A stretch of 64,000 nucleotides of DNA from Pempheris klunzingeri (lineage: Eukaryota; Chordata; Actinopteri; Acropomatiformes; Pempheridae): the NCBI RefSeq assembly GCF_042242105.1, contig NC_092014.1, positions 3,337,874 to 3,401,873 on the forward strand, read 5' to 3'. The stretch's first letter is position 1; every line of letters starts with the position of its first letter. The position numbers and the translations under genes are program-made. Shown here one piece after another: positions 13,801 to 25,078 of the stretch. The notes beneath the pieces are model-generated. The model searched no databases. It saw only the letters and a program-made list of their open reading frames with translations, and had not been told where the DNA came from.

Positions 13801-13999
13801 CAAAGTGAGTCCATGAGAGGTTTTCTGTGGTATGCAAAGGTTGAATAGGTCCCACCATTTTATTATTGATGCATCTGTTATTGATGAGCTGTTCTTATAT
13901 TTTTTTTTAATTCTCTAAAAAGTACTTTTATTCACTCACAGATGTCAAGACGCTGCGGAGGATCCAAGTGCACTTTACAGCACAGTTACCAAAAGATGA
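1810..13999 (+). CDS. CD22/Siglec-like inhibitory receptor, gene 1 (16 exons, 11 Ig domains)
   Basis: Predicted type I membrane receptor of about 1190 aa. Exons: 1810-1876, 4981-5337, 5471-5680, 5823-6176, 6419-6646, 6789-7142, 7385-7612, 7755-8108, 8201-8425, 8972-9235, 10344-10598, 11570-11830, 13211-13292, 13382-13445, 13593-13804, 13942-13999. All have GT-AG borders and phases fit throughout. Order: signal peptide with a seven-alanine run (1-27), V-set (to 141), C2a (to 211), three V-like/C2a pairs (212-792), three I-set/C2 domains (793-1052), TM (about 1055-1078, no charged residue inside) and a tail to 1190. Tyrosine motifs are LCYASV, PLYSNV, VEYSVV and ALYSTV; the first, third and fourth fit the ITIM consensus. 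Domain 1 keeps CTYR, the E-strand SCTLRI and the F-strand KFRF, like CD22. The likely role is an inhibitory sialic-acid receptor on leukocytes (inference). Intron 1 carries a Tc1 remnant. No lesion is seen. Confidence 0.85.
2785..2880. repeat. fragment related to the TTAA MITE at 23.8 kb
   Basis: Shares GTTTTTATTCATCTTTAGGC and the following AT-rich stretch (TTTTATAGA, ATTTTTACATG type) with 23800-23880. It contains a T-run at 2823-2837 and directly abuts the Tc1 remnant. Confidence 0.45.
2945..4155 (-). mobile_element. Tc1-like element remnant in gene 1 intron 1, transposase broken
   Basis: The minus frame 2946-3634 encodes Tc1 transposase from the second half of the DNA-binding region onward: [31 protein letters not shown] and [11 protein letters not shown], with the DD34E residues still present. 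The N-terminal part (3635-3835) has slipped to other frames. The C-terminal end is cut at about 2945. The far end (4040-4155) has the TTTTTCACTTTGTCATTATG-type terminal sequence seen in teleost Tc1 elements. Inactive. Confidence 0.85.
4981..5337 (+). other. gene 1 exon 2: Siglec-like V-set domain
   Basis: A 357-nt phase 1-1 exon. B-strand Cys in LHCTY and E-strand Cys in SCTLRI replace the usual B-F pair; this is the Siglec intrasheet arrangement. The F strand reads YKFRF, with Arg codon 5271-5273 at the position of the sialic-acid-binding Arg of Siglecs. An extra Cys in NICA is suited to an interdomain bond. Confidence 0.8.
5471..5680 (+). other. gene 1 exon 3: C2a (domain-2-like) Ig domain
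   Basis: A short 70-aa Ig domain with B-strand Cys (LSCH), a second Cys four residues later (SDC), the core Trp in YVWYKNG and F-strand Cys in SYVCA. The extra Cys matches the Siglec domain 2 Cys that bonds to domain 1. The donor sits in CCAGTGT|GTGAGT, as in every C2a exon here. Confidence 0.75.
5823..8425 (+). repeat. tandem array of three V-like/C2a exon pairs, 966-bp period (gene 1)
   Basis: V-like exons start at 5823, 6789 and 7755 and C2a exons at 6419, 7385 and 8201. The first two steps are exactly 966 bp and introns are almost as alike as exons. The third unit has a shorter internal intron (92 versus 242 bp). V-like domains start VGGQSCNRV, keep the ICA Cys, have Ser at the B-strand Cys (ISSTY) and read YHFKF where domain 1 has YKFRF. 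All exons stay open and in phase. Confidence 0.85.
9447..9520 (+). pseudogene. dead I-set/C2 exon remnant in gene 1
   Basis: The start matches the other C2 exons (GATGCCCCTCAG, then [17 protein letters not shown]), but the acceptor AG is TG (CTCCCCTGGATG where others have CTCCCCCAGATG). The homology stops after about 75 bp, before the B-strand Cys. It lies between live C2 exons 8972-9235 and 10344-10598, so gene 1 once had a twelfth Ig domain. Confidence 0.75.
9955..10085 (+). repeat. common teleost interspersed repeat tail
   Basis: GTGTGAATGGGTGAATGAGG, then TGTAAAGCGGTTTGAGTAG, then AGAAAGGCGCTATACAAATA match a 3' tail seen widely in fish genomes (recognised from memory; class uncertain). 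It may be the edge of the 9520-10085 insert that cut the dead C2 exon. Confidence 0.5.
11509..11530 (+). repeat. poly(A) tract
   Basis: An uninterrupted run of 22 A, 40 bp upstream of the acceptor of the third live C2 exon of gene 1. Confidence 0.9.
12037..12481. mobile_element. MITE-like element with a telomere-like (TTAGGG-related) core
   Basis: Left end CCACAGCCC, TGTTCCC, ATTTCTAAGTAATCTAACTA is mirrored at the right end (TAGTTAGATTACTTAGAAAT, GGGAACA, GGGCTGTGG). This gives imperfect terminal inverted repeats of about 65-70 bp. The core 12100-12375 is an irregular minisatellite of GGTTAGGG/GGTTAAGGG units. Three short CCCACAGNCCTGTGTT repeats precede it. It lies in the intron before the gene 1 TM exon. 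No coding content; superfamily not recognised. Confidence 0.75.
13211..13999 (+). other. gene 1 transmembrane and ITIM tail exons
   Basis: Exon 13211-13292 encodes the hydrophobic helix ending LLIR|RRK (stop-transfer). 13382-13445 is the basic juxtamembrane piece. 13593-13804 carries LCYASV, PLYSNV, an acidic run of Asp/Glu and VEYSVV. 13942-13999 carries ALYSTV and the stop. PLYSNV also contains YSN, the pYxN pattern read by the Grb2 SH2 domain. Confidence 0.8.
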
Positions 14000-14079
14000 G
14001 AACAACACGGATCCGCTGCACTTTACAGTGTTTAAGGAGGTTTTTCCATTAATTAGGACTGACCTGGTCCATAACGCAC

Positions 14080-14085
14080 AATAAA
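14080..14085 (+). terminator. gene 1 poly(A) signal
   Basis: First AATAAA after the stop codon, 80 bp downstream. Confidence 0.6.
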
Positions 14086-14725
14086 GACAACTGTCAAATA
14101 TCAAACAACAAACAGAATTAGCTCATGACTACTGCCAACACAAAGAAGTTTGTTCACGGGGACCAGGGAAAGACGTCCGCTGCCATATTTAACGTTTGTA
14201 ATTTATAAATTCCAACACAGAGTTAGCCTCAAAGTGCTAACAAACCATTTCCAACATCTTATCATGTACATTTCTTTAAACAGAGTATATCTTTAGCAGT
14301 ATTTTCTTGCTGTTTTTTCAGTTTATCTGTATTCATTGTCAATTGCTGCCAATATTCCTCTGTTTATTATCTGTTTTTAATTCTGCATTACCATCATAAG
14401 TTAATTTTGTTTGGAAAAAAAACATCTTTTTATGTTCTTATAAATGTATTTCACAGTTTTTACACTTTGCTATAATTTAATATCACTTAATTGCACTGAT
14501 TTATGTTATTTAGAATCTGATATTTTATTGAAAGGAGATATTCAGTTAATAAATTCTTTCCATGCAACGTGTTTGGTGTTTATTCCAGGGGAACCAGGTG
14601 GGTATTGCTCCCCTAAGAGACCTGAATTCCCCTGAAATTAACAAAAGTTTGAGTTTGGGGCTTTGCAAACGCTGGGAAAACTATCAACCATCCTCTGATG
14701 ATAGCAAAGTTGTTGTCAGACAATT

Positions 14726-14990
14726 CAATTCAATTCAATTCAATTTATTTTGTATAGCCCAATATCACAACAGAGTGTCTCACAGTGCTTTACAAAGTTC
14801 ACTGAAACAAACAAGAAGTGTAAGCGAACAAACAATCTAATAAAGAGTCCAGCAGTCGATGAGGCCAATGGATCAGTCCGAGGCATCACCCTCCTTCTTT
14901 GGGATGGAAAAACTCTAGAAACCCACACCACAGTGACACAGACGGACATCTCCTTTGCTGCCACCTCCTGCTCGTGAAGTGAAAACCTTG
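14726..14990 (+). repeat. interspersed teleost repeat (CAATTCAATTCAATTTATTT type)
   Basis: A CAATT pentamer run leads into TTTGTATAGCCCAATATCAC, CAGTGCTTTACAAAG and GGATGGAAAAACTCTAGAAA. This pattern is known from many fish genomes. No other feature is seen in 14086-15278. Confidence 0.6.
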
Positions 14991-15278
14991 CAAACATGCA
15001 AACATACAAACATACATATGCTGCAAGGCTGATGAGAGAAGTTGGAAAGAGGTGAGCAGGTGGGTGGGGAAGGCATGGGTTCAAATTTCCATTTTTGTCT
15101 GAGCACTTTGAACAGAGTTTGTCAGCTATGACAACATGGGCGTCTTTAAACAAGCAGACCTTGAAGTTAGACTGTTTTTGTCAACTGTGTTTTCCAAGAA
15201 TGATCTTTCAGCCCCCCCTCTCCCAGAAAAAAACAAAAAACAGAACATTTCTTCATTTCAACTTGGGAGTGTCTGTTC

Positions 15279-15309
15279 ATGCATGCTAATCATATAAAGA
15301 GGAAGGAAG
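15279..15309 (+). promoter_or_regulatory. gene 2 promoter block
   Basis: ATGCATGCTAAT, then CATATAAAGAGGAAGGAAG, ending 146 bp before the ATG. In this copy the spacer makes a TATAAAG, a possible TATA box overlapping the ETS site. Confidence 0.6.
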
Positions 15310-15454
15310 CCAAGCAACCTTATCAGTTGTCTTATGGGGCAGCTGGAGAAAAAACGCACATCTTTTTCCCCAAGACTACTTTAAGCAGAGCTGCCTATCT
15401 GTTATTATCTAACTCACATACTCTCTGCTTCCTGATGTGATTTAGCAGACGGAG

Positions 15455-16771
15455 ATGAGCAGAGCAGCGATGGGTTTAACTGCAGCAGCGGGTGGATTTG
15501 TTGTCTTCCTTCTCTCTGTGTCAGGTACTGTACATCCTTTATTTACATTTAAAAGTATCAAGCATGCTTATTTTAGTTGATGGACTTCGAGGGAATTTAG
15601 GTTTAAGCAAACTCCCAATGAATAACTACCAGAAATTAGTCACAGGAGCACTAATAGATTTGATGATGTTATGATAGAGTCTGATATTTACCTTTTTAAA
15701 ATCTCTTTAAAACACAGAACATTGTCTGTTATAAAATTTGGACTATGAAAAACCTCATATTGAGCAACTGATAAAAAAAAAAAACCCAAAAAAACCCTTT
15801 GGTTTATACCGTAAGCGCACAAAAATAGCCAGTGGAAGAAAACTGAGTTTCGATTCTGCTGAGTTGGTCGGACTGAAACCACATTTTCATCAGTAGAAAA
15901 AAAACACATCCCAGCCAACAGAAATCATAATTCAGCCACGTTATTGGTGATAATAAAAAAATACTATCAACACTTCAATACGTGTGTATCAAACCTTGCA
16001 ATTTCTGGATCAGTAATTAGAGGTAATATTACCAGCGCACTGGCAGTGAAGAGTTTCACATCCTCATTGTGCTTTTCTCTGTAGTTTCACACTCCTGACC
16101 CGACCACACAGGAAACACACCATTCACATACCACACCCCCTCTAGTAATTACCCTTCTGATCACCTACATGGAATACAGTCATTTTGAATGTCACCATTT
16201 ACGTCTGCAATGTTCCATCTTCTAAAAAAAGAACTATTGTCGCTCTCTGTAATTAAAAAATCTCCATCTTTTTCTGAAGCTGGCCCAGGTTACACCTTCT
16301 CCGTGCGCTTCCTGTCATTCAAGCCTGAGAGTCTGACTGTGGTTTCCACTGTGCTCTGTGTTACAGTGATCCAGGCTCAGAATGACTGGGGAGTGACCTA
16401 CACCTCTACTAACATCTGTGCCCTGAAAGGATCATCAGTGGAGCTACACTGCACCTACAGATACCCGTCCAGAATTAACGGCATTGATAGTACTGTTGAG
16501 AGAACATTGTGGTTTACTAAGCTGCAGGATGAAGAGCCTGTGGACCTGAGAACAGACCCACAGTACGCAGGTCGTGTGGAGTATTCCTATGATGTGAACG
16601 GCTGCACTCTGAGAATCACAGACCTGAGAGAGAGCGACTCAGCTGTGTACAAGTTCAGGTTCATAACAAACCAACCAGGTGGAAAGTTTATTGGTTCACC
16701 TGGAGTCACTTTGACAGTCACAGGTAACATTTTTGTGGGAACAGTACTTTGAATCTTCTGTGTGTATTATC

Positions 16772-16802
<31 letters not shown>

Positions 16803-19800
16803 CTAACACTTGAACTAAAATTAGATTTTTGCTTCTTTACAAATCCAGGTTTCCAGGTGCAGGTGCTCAAATCAAAATCATGCAGAATTGAATCCTGTGC
16901 TTGGTCAGAGCTTAAGTGTAGCAGCAGTTGTCGTCTACCTAGTCAATCTTCCTACATCTGGTACAAGAATGGACAGAAAGTTTTGGGGAAAACATCATCT
17001 CATATAGACTACGTTTATTCTGGAGACAGCTATTCATGTGCTGTGAAGGGATATGAGCATTTACCCTCTCCTTCAGTGTGTGAGTTTACTCCACAGTTTC
17101 ACATGATTTTATGTTCTGCACCACGACTTCTCATGTATTTTACATCAGCAATACAACTAGCTGTGAATTACTGCAGTTTTCATTATGATAATCAAAAATG
17201 TTTCATTTTCCAGGTGGCTATGGTTATTCATGCAACAGAGTGACTTACACTCACAGAAGCATCTGTGCCTTCAAAGGCTCTTCAGTGAACATTTCTTCCA
17301 CATACAGCAGTTATAGATCTATCACATCAAAACTCTGGTTCCGGTCTGAACATAGTCGTCAGTGGGTTTATCAGTCACGGCCTAAGGACCTTAGAAAAGA
17401 CCCCCAGTATGCAGGTCGTGTTCAGGTCCTTGAAACAGAGGGAGGACGCTCCACTCTGAGAATCACTGAGCTGACAGAGAGAGACTCAGCCCAGTATCAC
17501 TTCAAATTCACAGCAAGAAGCTTTGACTGGAGGAGCAGTTTACCTGGAACAACTCTGACTGTCACAGGTACTGATGAACACAACCTGATCATGTAGTAAA
17601 TGTAGCAGAATTGAATGTAGATTTTAAATATCTGTATTTATCATGAGATTATGTCATTCCTGGTAGAAAATGATCATTTTGATGGATGCACACTGAGGTG
17701 AAAGTGAAGTTTAACACAAACATGTTTGCTGTTGTGTATATTTTACTTTCATAGAATATAAGAGATTAAAGTGCACTTAGGAAAGTGGTAGATTGTAGAT
17801 GCTTTGATGATCCTCAACATACACACTCACAAGTTATAACACAAACTGCTGAAATGTGATAATGACATTGGATAATTTTATGTAGCATTCGTTCGTTTTC
17901 CTCGCTCACAGATCCAGATCTACAGGTGCAGGTGATCTGGTCTTCTACTGGTCCAAAGCTGGTCTGTCACAGCAGCTGTCTTGCTGGTCGCACTTCTTTC
18001 GTGTGGTTCGAGAATGAAACGGAAATCCAAGGAGAAACATTTTCTTCTTATCTGGGACACGTTGATCCTACAAACTGGTACTCCTGCGCTCATGAGACTT
18101 ACCGCTCTCTTCCAGTGTGTGAGTTTACCCCACTACACCATGATCGAAATGTCCTCTGGCAGAAACTTTGAAGCAGGTATAATGAATATTTTTACAGAAA
18201 CAATGGCTCACACGGCCACTTATTTGTGACATGATGTGCATTCGCTGCTAGAGAGCAGACAAAAACAGCTAAATAGAGAGGGAATATTGGATTTACATTC
18301 ATCGGGGGAACTACACACAACTCAAACAACTCCAGATGAATGCTAGTGGGAGTTTCTATCTGCTGGATGTGTAAATACTCACCTGTTTGCTTGCAAATTT
18401 AGCCTCAGTGTCTCAGTCTTCTGCCACCAAGTTCAACACATTTCAAGCCTCAACCTCACTGCAGAATAATCCACAATCAAAGTAACATTTAGAGAGACTC
18501 GGTTGATATTGTCAAGGGCCTGCACATAAAAGAAGAGTTCATTTAATGTCTATGCAGCTTCCATAGTGGTCGCAGAGGGTCTGGAGCCAATCAAGGGGGG
18601 GGGACGCCACAGTACACACTGGACTGGTTAGGCACAGCACACATGGAGACAGACAACCATTCACATGCAAATTCAGCTACCAGTTAACCTAATCTACATG
18701 TTTTTGGACCGTGGGAGGAAGCCGGAGTACCTGGAGAAAACCCATAAAAGGAAGGAAGGCATGCAAACTTCACACAGAACGGTTCAGCAGGTTTGACTTT
18801 GAACCTACTCGCTGTGAGGCGACGGTGTTAACTGCTGCATGACCGTGCTGCCCCATATAAGGATAGCATATAACATAAATCAGAGTGTATGGTAATGAAG
18901 TGTTTACCGCTCAGCCAGTCACTTTGCTCCTCTCAACACTTTCAAACAGCTCTGCAAAGCAGTTTGGCACAGCTAAAAACATGTGGCAGAACAGTTAAGG
19001 AGCCATACAACTTTAGTAATGTTGTCATTTGATTGTGGAGGTATTGGAAATCTGGTTAAAATGTTTACCATGGATGTTTATAGTTCATAATTCTTTATTT
19101 TTTGTGATAGAAGTAGATAGAAGTGGTTAATTTAAGGTGCCCTGTGGAGTTTTTTTCTTCGTATCTACCACGTGCACAAAGGTGCAAGCTTTGCATTTCA
19201 CATTGTGCTGTTGGTTTCACATGTATTCCACTGATTGACACTTGGTTAAGAATGTGTTAGTGACAGAGATTGGTGGATGTAAACAAACACAGTTGCCACA
19301 TATACTGAATTGTCTGTATATGGTTGGTTGGTGAATAACACACTCTCATATTCGTATCTCCCTCAGATGCTCCAGTGGTTCCTTTACTGATGAGGCCCCC
19401 TGGTGACATTATGAGGGACAGCTCAGTGACTCTGACCTGCAGCAGCAGCGCTCATCCACCAGCTAAATACACCTGGTACAAGAACAACCTCACGCTGCCC
19501 AATAAAGGAACGCAGATTATGTTCAAAAGCATCCAATCATCTGACTCTGGGGAGTATTACTGCACAGCTGAGAACGAGCTGGCAAAGACGACATCTGAAT
19601 ATGTCTTTGTTAACGTGAAATGTGAGTAAAAACAGCTTATTTAAAAGCAACATGTAGCGTAGATTTGTCAGATTTGTTGTTGGTGGTTAACACAGGACAG
19701 ATTTTGCAGACCTCGGCTCATAAACGTCTGTGATATCTGTAATATCTCTCTTCCAGATGCTCCAAAGCTTCCCTCTGTGTCAGTGAGTTCCTTTGCTGAG

Positions 19801-22630
19801 ATAGTGGAGGGCAGCTCAGTGACTCTGACCTGCAGCAGTGATGCTAACCCAGCAGCTAACTACACCTGGTACAAGGAGGACCAAACACTGCTTGAAGGAC
19901 TGAAGGACATCATTCATTTCTCCTCCATCAGCTCTAACGACAGCGGGATCTACCACTGCCAGTCTGAGAATCAATACGGACGGATCAACTCTTCATCTGT
20001 CTGTATAGATGTCAAGTGTGAGTAGAAAACATCAGCAGATCATTCAGAAATCTACACTAGAGACATGAGAGCATATTTATCATGTTAAATAGAAGCCAGA
20101 TTTTAATGTGCCTTTTCCACCTGATGCCACATTCAGAGTTCATGCATATTGTCCTCCAGATGGTCCAAGACTTCCCTCTGTGTCAGTGAGTCCCTCTGCT
20201 GAGATAGTGGAGGGCAGCTCAGTCAATCTGACCTGCAGCAGTGATGCTAACCCAGCAGCTACCTACACCTGGTACAAGGAGGACGAAGACTCACCAACAG
20301 CATCAGGACAGATCTTCACCATCACTGACTTCAGAGCTGAACACAGTGGGAATTATTACTGTGAAGCCCGGAACAAAAGAGGATTTAAAAAGTCTGCCTT
20401 ACGTCTGATTGTTTTGGCAGGTAAGTTACATTCACCTACACTCACCCCTGTTACAGGTGTTGGCAGAAGTCCCTCACACATCCTTGACCTGATCTTAAAC
20501 ATGCATCAACACCTTTTAATAAAACTGACACTGACACAGTCTCTAAACTTATAGAGGTGAGCTTCTCAACCACTTCTGATTATTTCCTTCTGATCATCCA
20601 GGTGCTTGGAAATCTGCAGCGATAGGAGTGACCACCGCCGCTCTCCTGGCTGTCATCCTCATCGCCGTCTTACTGAGGATCAGGTGAGCTATTGTGCATC
20701 ACTGTATGTGTTCGCTAACGCATCTAAAATGTTGTCGCCTGTTTGCTAAATGTAGAAGCTTATTCATTCGATTGCTCATCCTCTCCTGCAGAAGACATAA
20801 GCCCTTCAGACTGCAGTGCTGGGGAGGAGAGAGACCCGACAACAGAGCACAGGTGAGGAAGGAAGAGTTCAAGGATTTCTTCACTGCCCACCCAAAAAAA
20901 AAGAATATTAACTTGCTTACCCAAAGTAAGGTAAGTAAGGTTTAGCTAGTCAAATACTTTGCCCAGCTTTTAAGATGTCTCTTATACTGCCACCAAAATA
21001 TAACGGTGGTGAAATGAACATAGTGATGAGTTATGTGGATTATCTGCATGGTGGAAATCTCACGGCAGAGGCCTCACCTGCATGGCTGGATACCACTAGT
21101 TAGGAAAAAATTAAGAGAATTAAGAGCAGTGACTCTAAAACTTCCTCACATGCACGTTTATCACTAAACTAAATTGTGATTTTTTTGCAGCCACACTTCA
21201 GGATTAATTAAGTCTTTACTTTACCCTACCGCTTTATTTATTTTCATGTGTTAAGAACATCCAGGGAGAAAGTGTGTCAAGTTTATTCATATAGCTTAAG
21301 AACCACTAACAGGAATACTATGAATTTACTGTCCCAAATCAGTATTTGCTCTCAACTTAGCCGAGTTATATAAGAACACATATTGTATAAATGAAAACAG
21401 ATATTATTTCTAAGTGAAATATACTGTCAAGGAATTCTAAATTCAAGAAAAATATGTAAACGCCTTGGTTTTTTCTCATCAGTGACCATAACACCTCCAT
21501 TACAGGTGCTTGTTTTTGCCACCATCAGGCTCAGATTGTTTCTGACAACAGAAATATATCTGTAATGTCCTTTTATCTAACCAGAAAGAGGTGTTATAAT
21601 GCTCTCTTCAAACACACCAGACTCCTTTGACAAAAACAGTATTTTTTCCTTGCATAACAGAGGAGCTGTTGATCCACTGCTGCTTCGATCACTTAGTTTT
21701 TTCATGTTTATTGTTTGACTTTGGTCTTTTTGCTGTTTTTGTCACTGGAGTCTGGCTGCTTTGAACCAAGTGATATAAAGACTGTCTCTGTAGGGATGTT
21801 TGCTGTAAACACACTATTTGGACACTCTGAATGACAATCTGAGCCTGTCAGTGGCAGGAACAGCTGCTTTTACTGGACACACGTTGACTGGTTGGACCAG
21901 TTCTAAAACCTTTTGTACCTGCAGTCATTTGGAACCCAAATTATGCAAAACAATGGGCCAAGGTTTAAAGATAAAGGAGTTATCATTCAAGCATCGTTTG
22001 AATATGATTCTCTGTTGGTAACCAGTAGGGATTGCAACAGCAAAAACACATATTTCAAGTTTTAGGACCACAGTTGCCTGACCAAGCAAGTAAGTGTTGT
22101 TCCCAGAAAGTCTTGGGGGAGAAATTGTAAAGAACTGAAGATCCGATCCCTGTCGAATGAACCAGGTATTTTACTGTAAAGTCACTTTGTGCAGCAGGGA
22201 AATGAAGCTGTAATTGTGCTTGACTGTTGCTTCCGTCAGCTGAAAATGGGTCCAGTGTCAGCGGCAGCACAGAGGCGGCCAGAAGAACGGCAGGGCGACC
22301 TTCACTACGCCAGCATCAGCTTCTCTCCGAACGAGGCGGACGCTCTCTACTCCAACATCAGGCCGGCGTGGGCCCGCAGACAAAGAGAGGAAGAGAGCAA
22401 GGAGGACGATGTTGACTACACTACTATCAAGACTGACGGTGCCAGCAGCGCCCCGGGGTGAGCATCTCCTCTCACACTGACATTTTAGTCAGTGAACGAC
22501 TCTGAAAAACTGGAAACTTACAGTGCGGATGCTTCATTTTTCCCTTCACAGACCGACACGCCAACAACATGGAGAGGACTCATTTGCACTGTACAGCACA
22601 GTCAGCAGAAGCAACATGAACACACCATGA
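15455..22630 (+). CDS. CD22/Siglec-like inhibitory receptor, gene 2 (12 exons, 7 Ig domains)
   Basis: Predicted 811 aa. Exons: 15455-15524, 16367-16723, 16849-17079, 17214-17567, 17912-18118, 19367-19621, 19757-20017, 20160-20420, 20602-20683, 20792-20852, 22240-22457, 22552-22630; all phases close. Order: signal peptide, V-set (to 142), C2a (to 219), one V-like (to 337), C2a (to 406), three I-set/C2 (to 665), TM (about 667-690), tail to 811. Domain 1 has LHCTY, GCTLRI and YKFRF with Arg codon 16657-16659, so the Siglec-type residues are kept. Motifs LHYASI, ALYSNI, VDYTTI and ALYSTV give a full set. The first in-frame ATG is at 15455; a second at 15470 matches the start used by genes 3, 5 and 6 and may be the real one. 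Only one V-like/C2a pair is present, and its second C2a (17912) is the most diverged in the window. Confidence 0.85.
16367..16723 (+). other. gene 2 exon 2: Siglec-like V-set domain
   Basis: A 357-nt phase 1-1 exon with NICA, LHCTY, GCTLRI and YKFRF. It has the same cysteine plan as gene 1, with a longer C-C' loop (NGIDSTVERT). Confidence 0.8.
16771..16799 (+). repeat. (GT)n microsatellite
   Basis: About 14 GT units in the intron between the V and C2a exons of gene 2. Confidence 0.9.
18560..18855 (+). repeat. interspersed fish repeat (GTGGGAGGAAGCCGGAGTAC type)
   Basis: Contains CATGTTTTTGGACCGTGGGA, CTGGAGAAAACCCATAAAAG, ATGCAAACTTCACACAGAA and GCTGTGAGGCGACGGTGTTA. This string of motifs is very common in fish and other vertebrate repeats. 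It sits in the long intron before the first C2 exon of gene 2. Confidence 0.6.
20602..22630 (+). other. gene 2 transmembrane and ITIM tail exons
   Basis: TM exon 20602-20683, basic exon 20792-20852, ITIM exon 22240-22457 and last exon 22552-22630. The 1.39-kb intron 20853-22239 is the longest in any tail here and shows no gene. The tail is richer in GC than the rest of the gene. Confidence 0.8.
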
Positions 22631-23326
22631 GTTTGTAGTCGCTCATTTACACATGGATTCTTTTTTTTTCACTGCACGTTGTTAAAGCAGATAACCACAC
22701 GGAGGTCAGAAGTGGTACTTTGTTTTTGTTATTTGGGTGAAATGAGCATTTATTGGCAGTCAGCTGTAAAACAAATGTACCTGAAACTTTACTCAATGTA
22801 ACAATCTATCTCTCCTCAGACTTTCCCTCCTTTCCGCCCTCCCCTGACTGCCCCACCTCCTCACCTGCATCTCATTCCCTCATCATCCACTCACCACACT
22901 TTGCTCTTTGACAGCCTCATGTCTTTGTCCTGTAGTCTGTATAATCAAACCTGTCTCTGCCTGCCTGACTTGCCTCTTGCCTGAGTTGGATTTCTGCTTG
23001 CTCCCTTTTGGATATAATTAGTTTTGGACTGATTTCTCAGGTCGTGACCCACGTCCGCCTCATGATTATGTAAGTCTTGCACCCTCATTCACAACACAAA
23101 TACACCAGCATACTACAGTGCATAGTGTAAATATATTGTAAGGATAAAAAACAGTCAACATTTGTGCAACATAATTTGTCAGAAACCTGTTGTTGTAAAT
23201 ATCCTGGAGGATTCAGAGGGACTTAAAATGTAAAAACAGGGCCACAGTACTTGTGAGAAGACTAACATTAATGCAGCTAGCTCTGATTTAAAAACCCTAA
23301 CCACAAAGTCTATTGAATAAGGTTGA

Positions 23327-23332
23327 AATAAA
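23327..23332 (+). terminator. possible gene 2 poly(A) signal
   Basis: First AATAAA found downstream of the gene 2 stop, 697 bp away, which implies a long 3' UTR. A variant signal closer in cannot be excluded. Confidence 0.35.
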
Positions 23333-23766
23333 GCTTCTGTTTTTGACTGTCAAGTAGCTGTGACATAAACAAGATAATTCCCTCTTGGGAACAGGAATTA
23401 CTGGTTTACTAACATTTAGTTTGTTGGATTAAAAAACAAAACAATTATTACCTTTCATAAAATCTGCATTGTTACAAACTACTGTATTTTTCTTATTCTG
23501 TCTTTTTGTGGTAATGTCCTCTTGTTTTAAAGGGGTACCTGATAATAATAATAATAATTATTATTATTATTATATTGTTGTATTTTATCAGTCTTTTTGT
23601 CCTGCATGACTTTTCTACTGTTGCTTATCTCGTCTTTGTTGCTGCTGTAACATGTAAATTTCCCCCGATGGGGGATCAATCAAGTCCATCTTATCATATC
23701 TTAAATAAAAATACCCACCAATATATAAAGAGTATCTGCGAACTCTGACCTGATACTTATATTTAC

Positions 23767-24180
23767 TTAACCCTTTCATGCATGAATTATGATAACCGTG
23801 TTTTTATTCATCTTTAGGCATTTTTTCCAACCCATATTTTATATATAGATTTTATAGATATTTTTACATGTCCAGTAGTTGAAATCTAGCCAGTGATGCA
23901 TGATGTACAATATAAAATCAATACATGGGAAATTTAGCAAATGCATGACTCCTTAGATGTTACTAGATGTCCCCATATTTTTCTTTCCTGCAAGGGTTTC
24001 TCTTTTCACTCTTTTTTTTTTTTCCTCTTCCCACTGGGTAGCAGTCGGTGTATGAGATGATGCAGTAACATCCACTGTAGCGGCTGATGTGCAACTACGC
24101 CATCAAAACCCATGCATATACAAGAAAACAGCTTTTGAAGAGCTGCACACTGTAGTGACCTCTATGCATGAGAGGGTTAT
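23767..24180. mobile_element. TTAA-type (piggyBac-like) MITE
   Basis: Left end TTAACCCTTTCATGCATGA and right end TATGCATGAGAGGGTTAT form inverted repeats of about 17 bp with two mismatches. The left TTAA is intact; the right reads TTAT. No coding content. A fragment of its interior is also found at 2785. Confidence 0.65.
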
Positions 24181-25040
24181 GGATAAATGTTAAATATGTA
24201 ACGATGATAATACAGTAAGTTTGAGTACTTTGTGGTACTTGCAGTATATTTGGGCTAAACCACTAAACCACTGCTGCAAATGAGGGATAAAAAGTTTGCC
24301 ACCACCAGGTAAAGTTAATCAAATATCTTGAAGCTAAAGACCCTGACATTTCCCTTGGGGGAAGTTGGTGGAGACCAAACTGGAGCTAAATTCGTCAAGA
24401 GGCAAGTCTCCAGTGTGGCCTCATGTCTGCTGGATGTGTAAGTAAACCTTCCACATTAGCCGTAACAACTTCAGCCTTTTATGATCATAGCATGTCACAG
24501 TAGAGCCTTGTCAGCTAGTTATTAAGTTACTCAGGAGCCAAACTTAAACTAGCTTCTATCTATCTTACAATATTTTAATGACATCCAACTGTCTTCATGG
24601 CTCTGGACTTCTCTCTTAGATAGCAGGTGGTATGCTTGTAATTTCAAATTCCAATTTAGGATTTTTCCAGTAAAGGGAAAAACATGGAGGGATTTGAAGA
24701 ACGTACTGTTTGCTGATACAGTTGTAGTTTCTTACTGCTGCTGCTAGATGATGGTAAAGAGCCATATTTGACTCGTAGCTCAGTTTTTTTCTTTGCTGCT
24801 CAAATCAAAATTGTAGTTGTAATATTGTCTGTTTCATACCAACAGCCTCAGGACGCCGTATTCCTGCAGTACCACCCTCAACTCTTCCCCCAGGAACAAA
24901 ACCATCAGGGTTTTTGTGAAGTAAATGAGATGAAGGCTGGTCCACTGTTCTGGAGGCCACTTTGCTCGTTCTGAATACTGAGTTGTCAATCAGCGCCCTG
25001 GTTTAGGCTTCAGCAGGGAGGCCGAAGAGCACCATGGAGT

Positions 25041-25078
25041 ATTAATTGCAGTATTGAATAATGTGAAGAGGAAGGAAG
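25041..25078 (+). promoter_or_regulatory. orphan promoter block
   Basis: TATTGAATAATGTGAAGAGG then AAGGAAGTCAG matches the genes 1 and 5 promoter block almost base for base, but no signal exon follows within 2 kb. It is either a relic of a lost receptor gene or an upstream promoter of gene 3. Confidence 0.55.
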
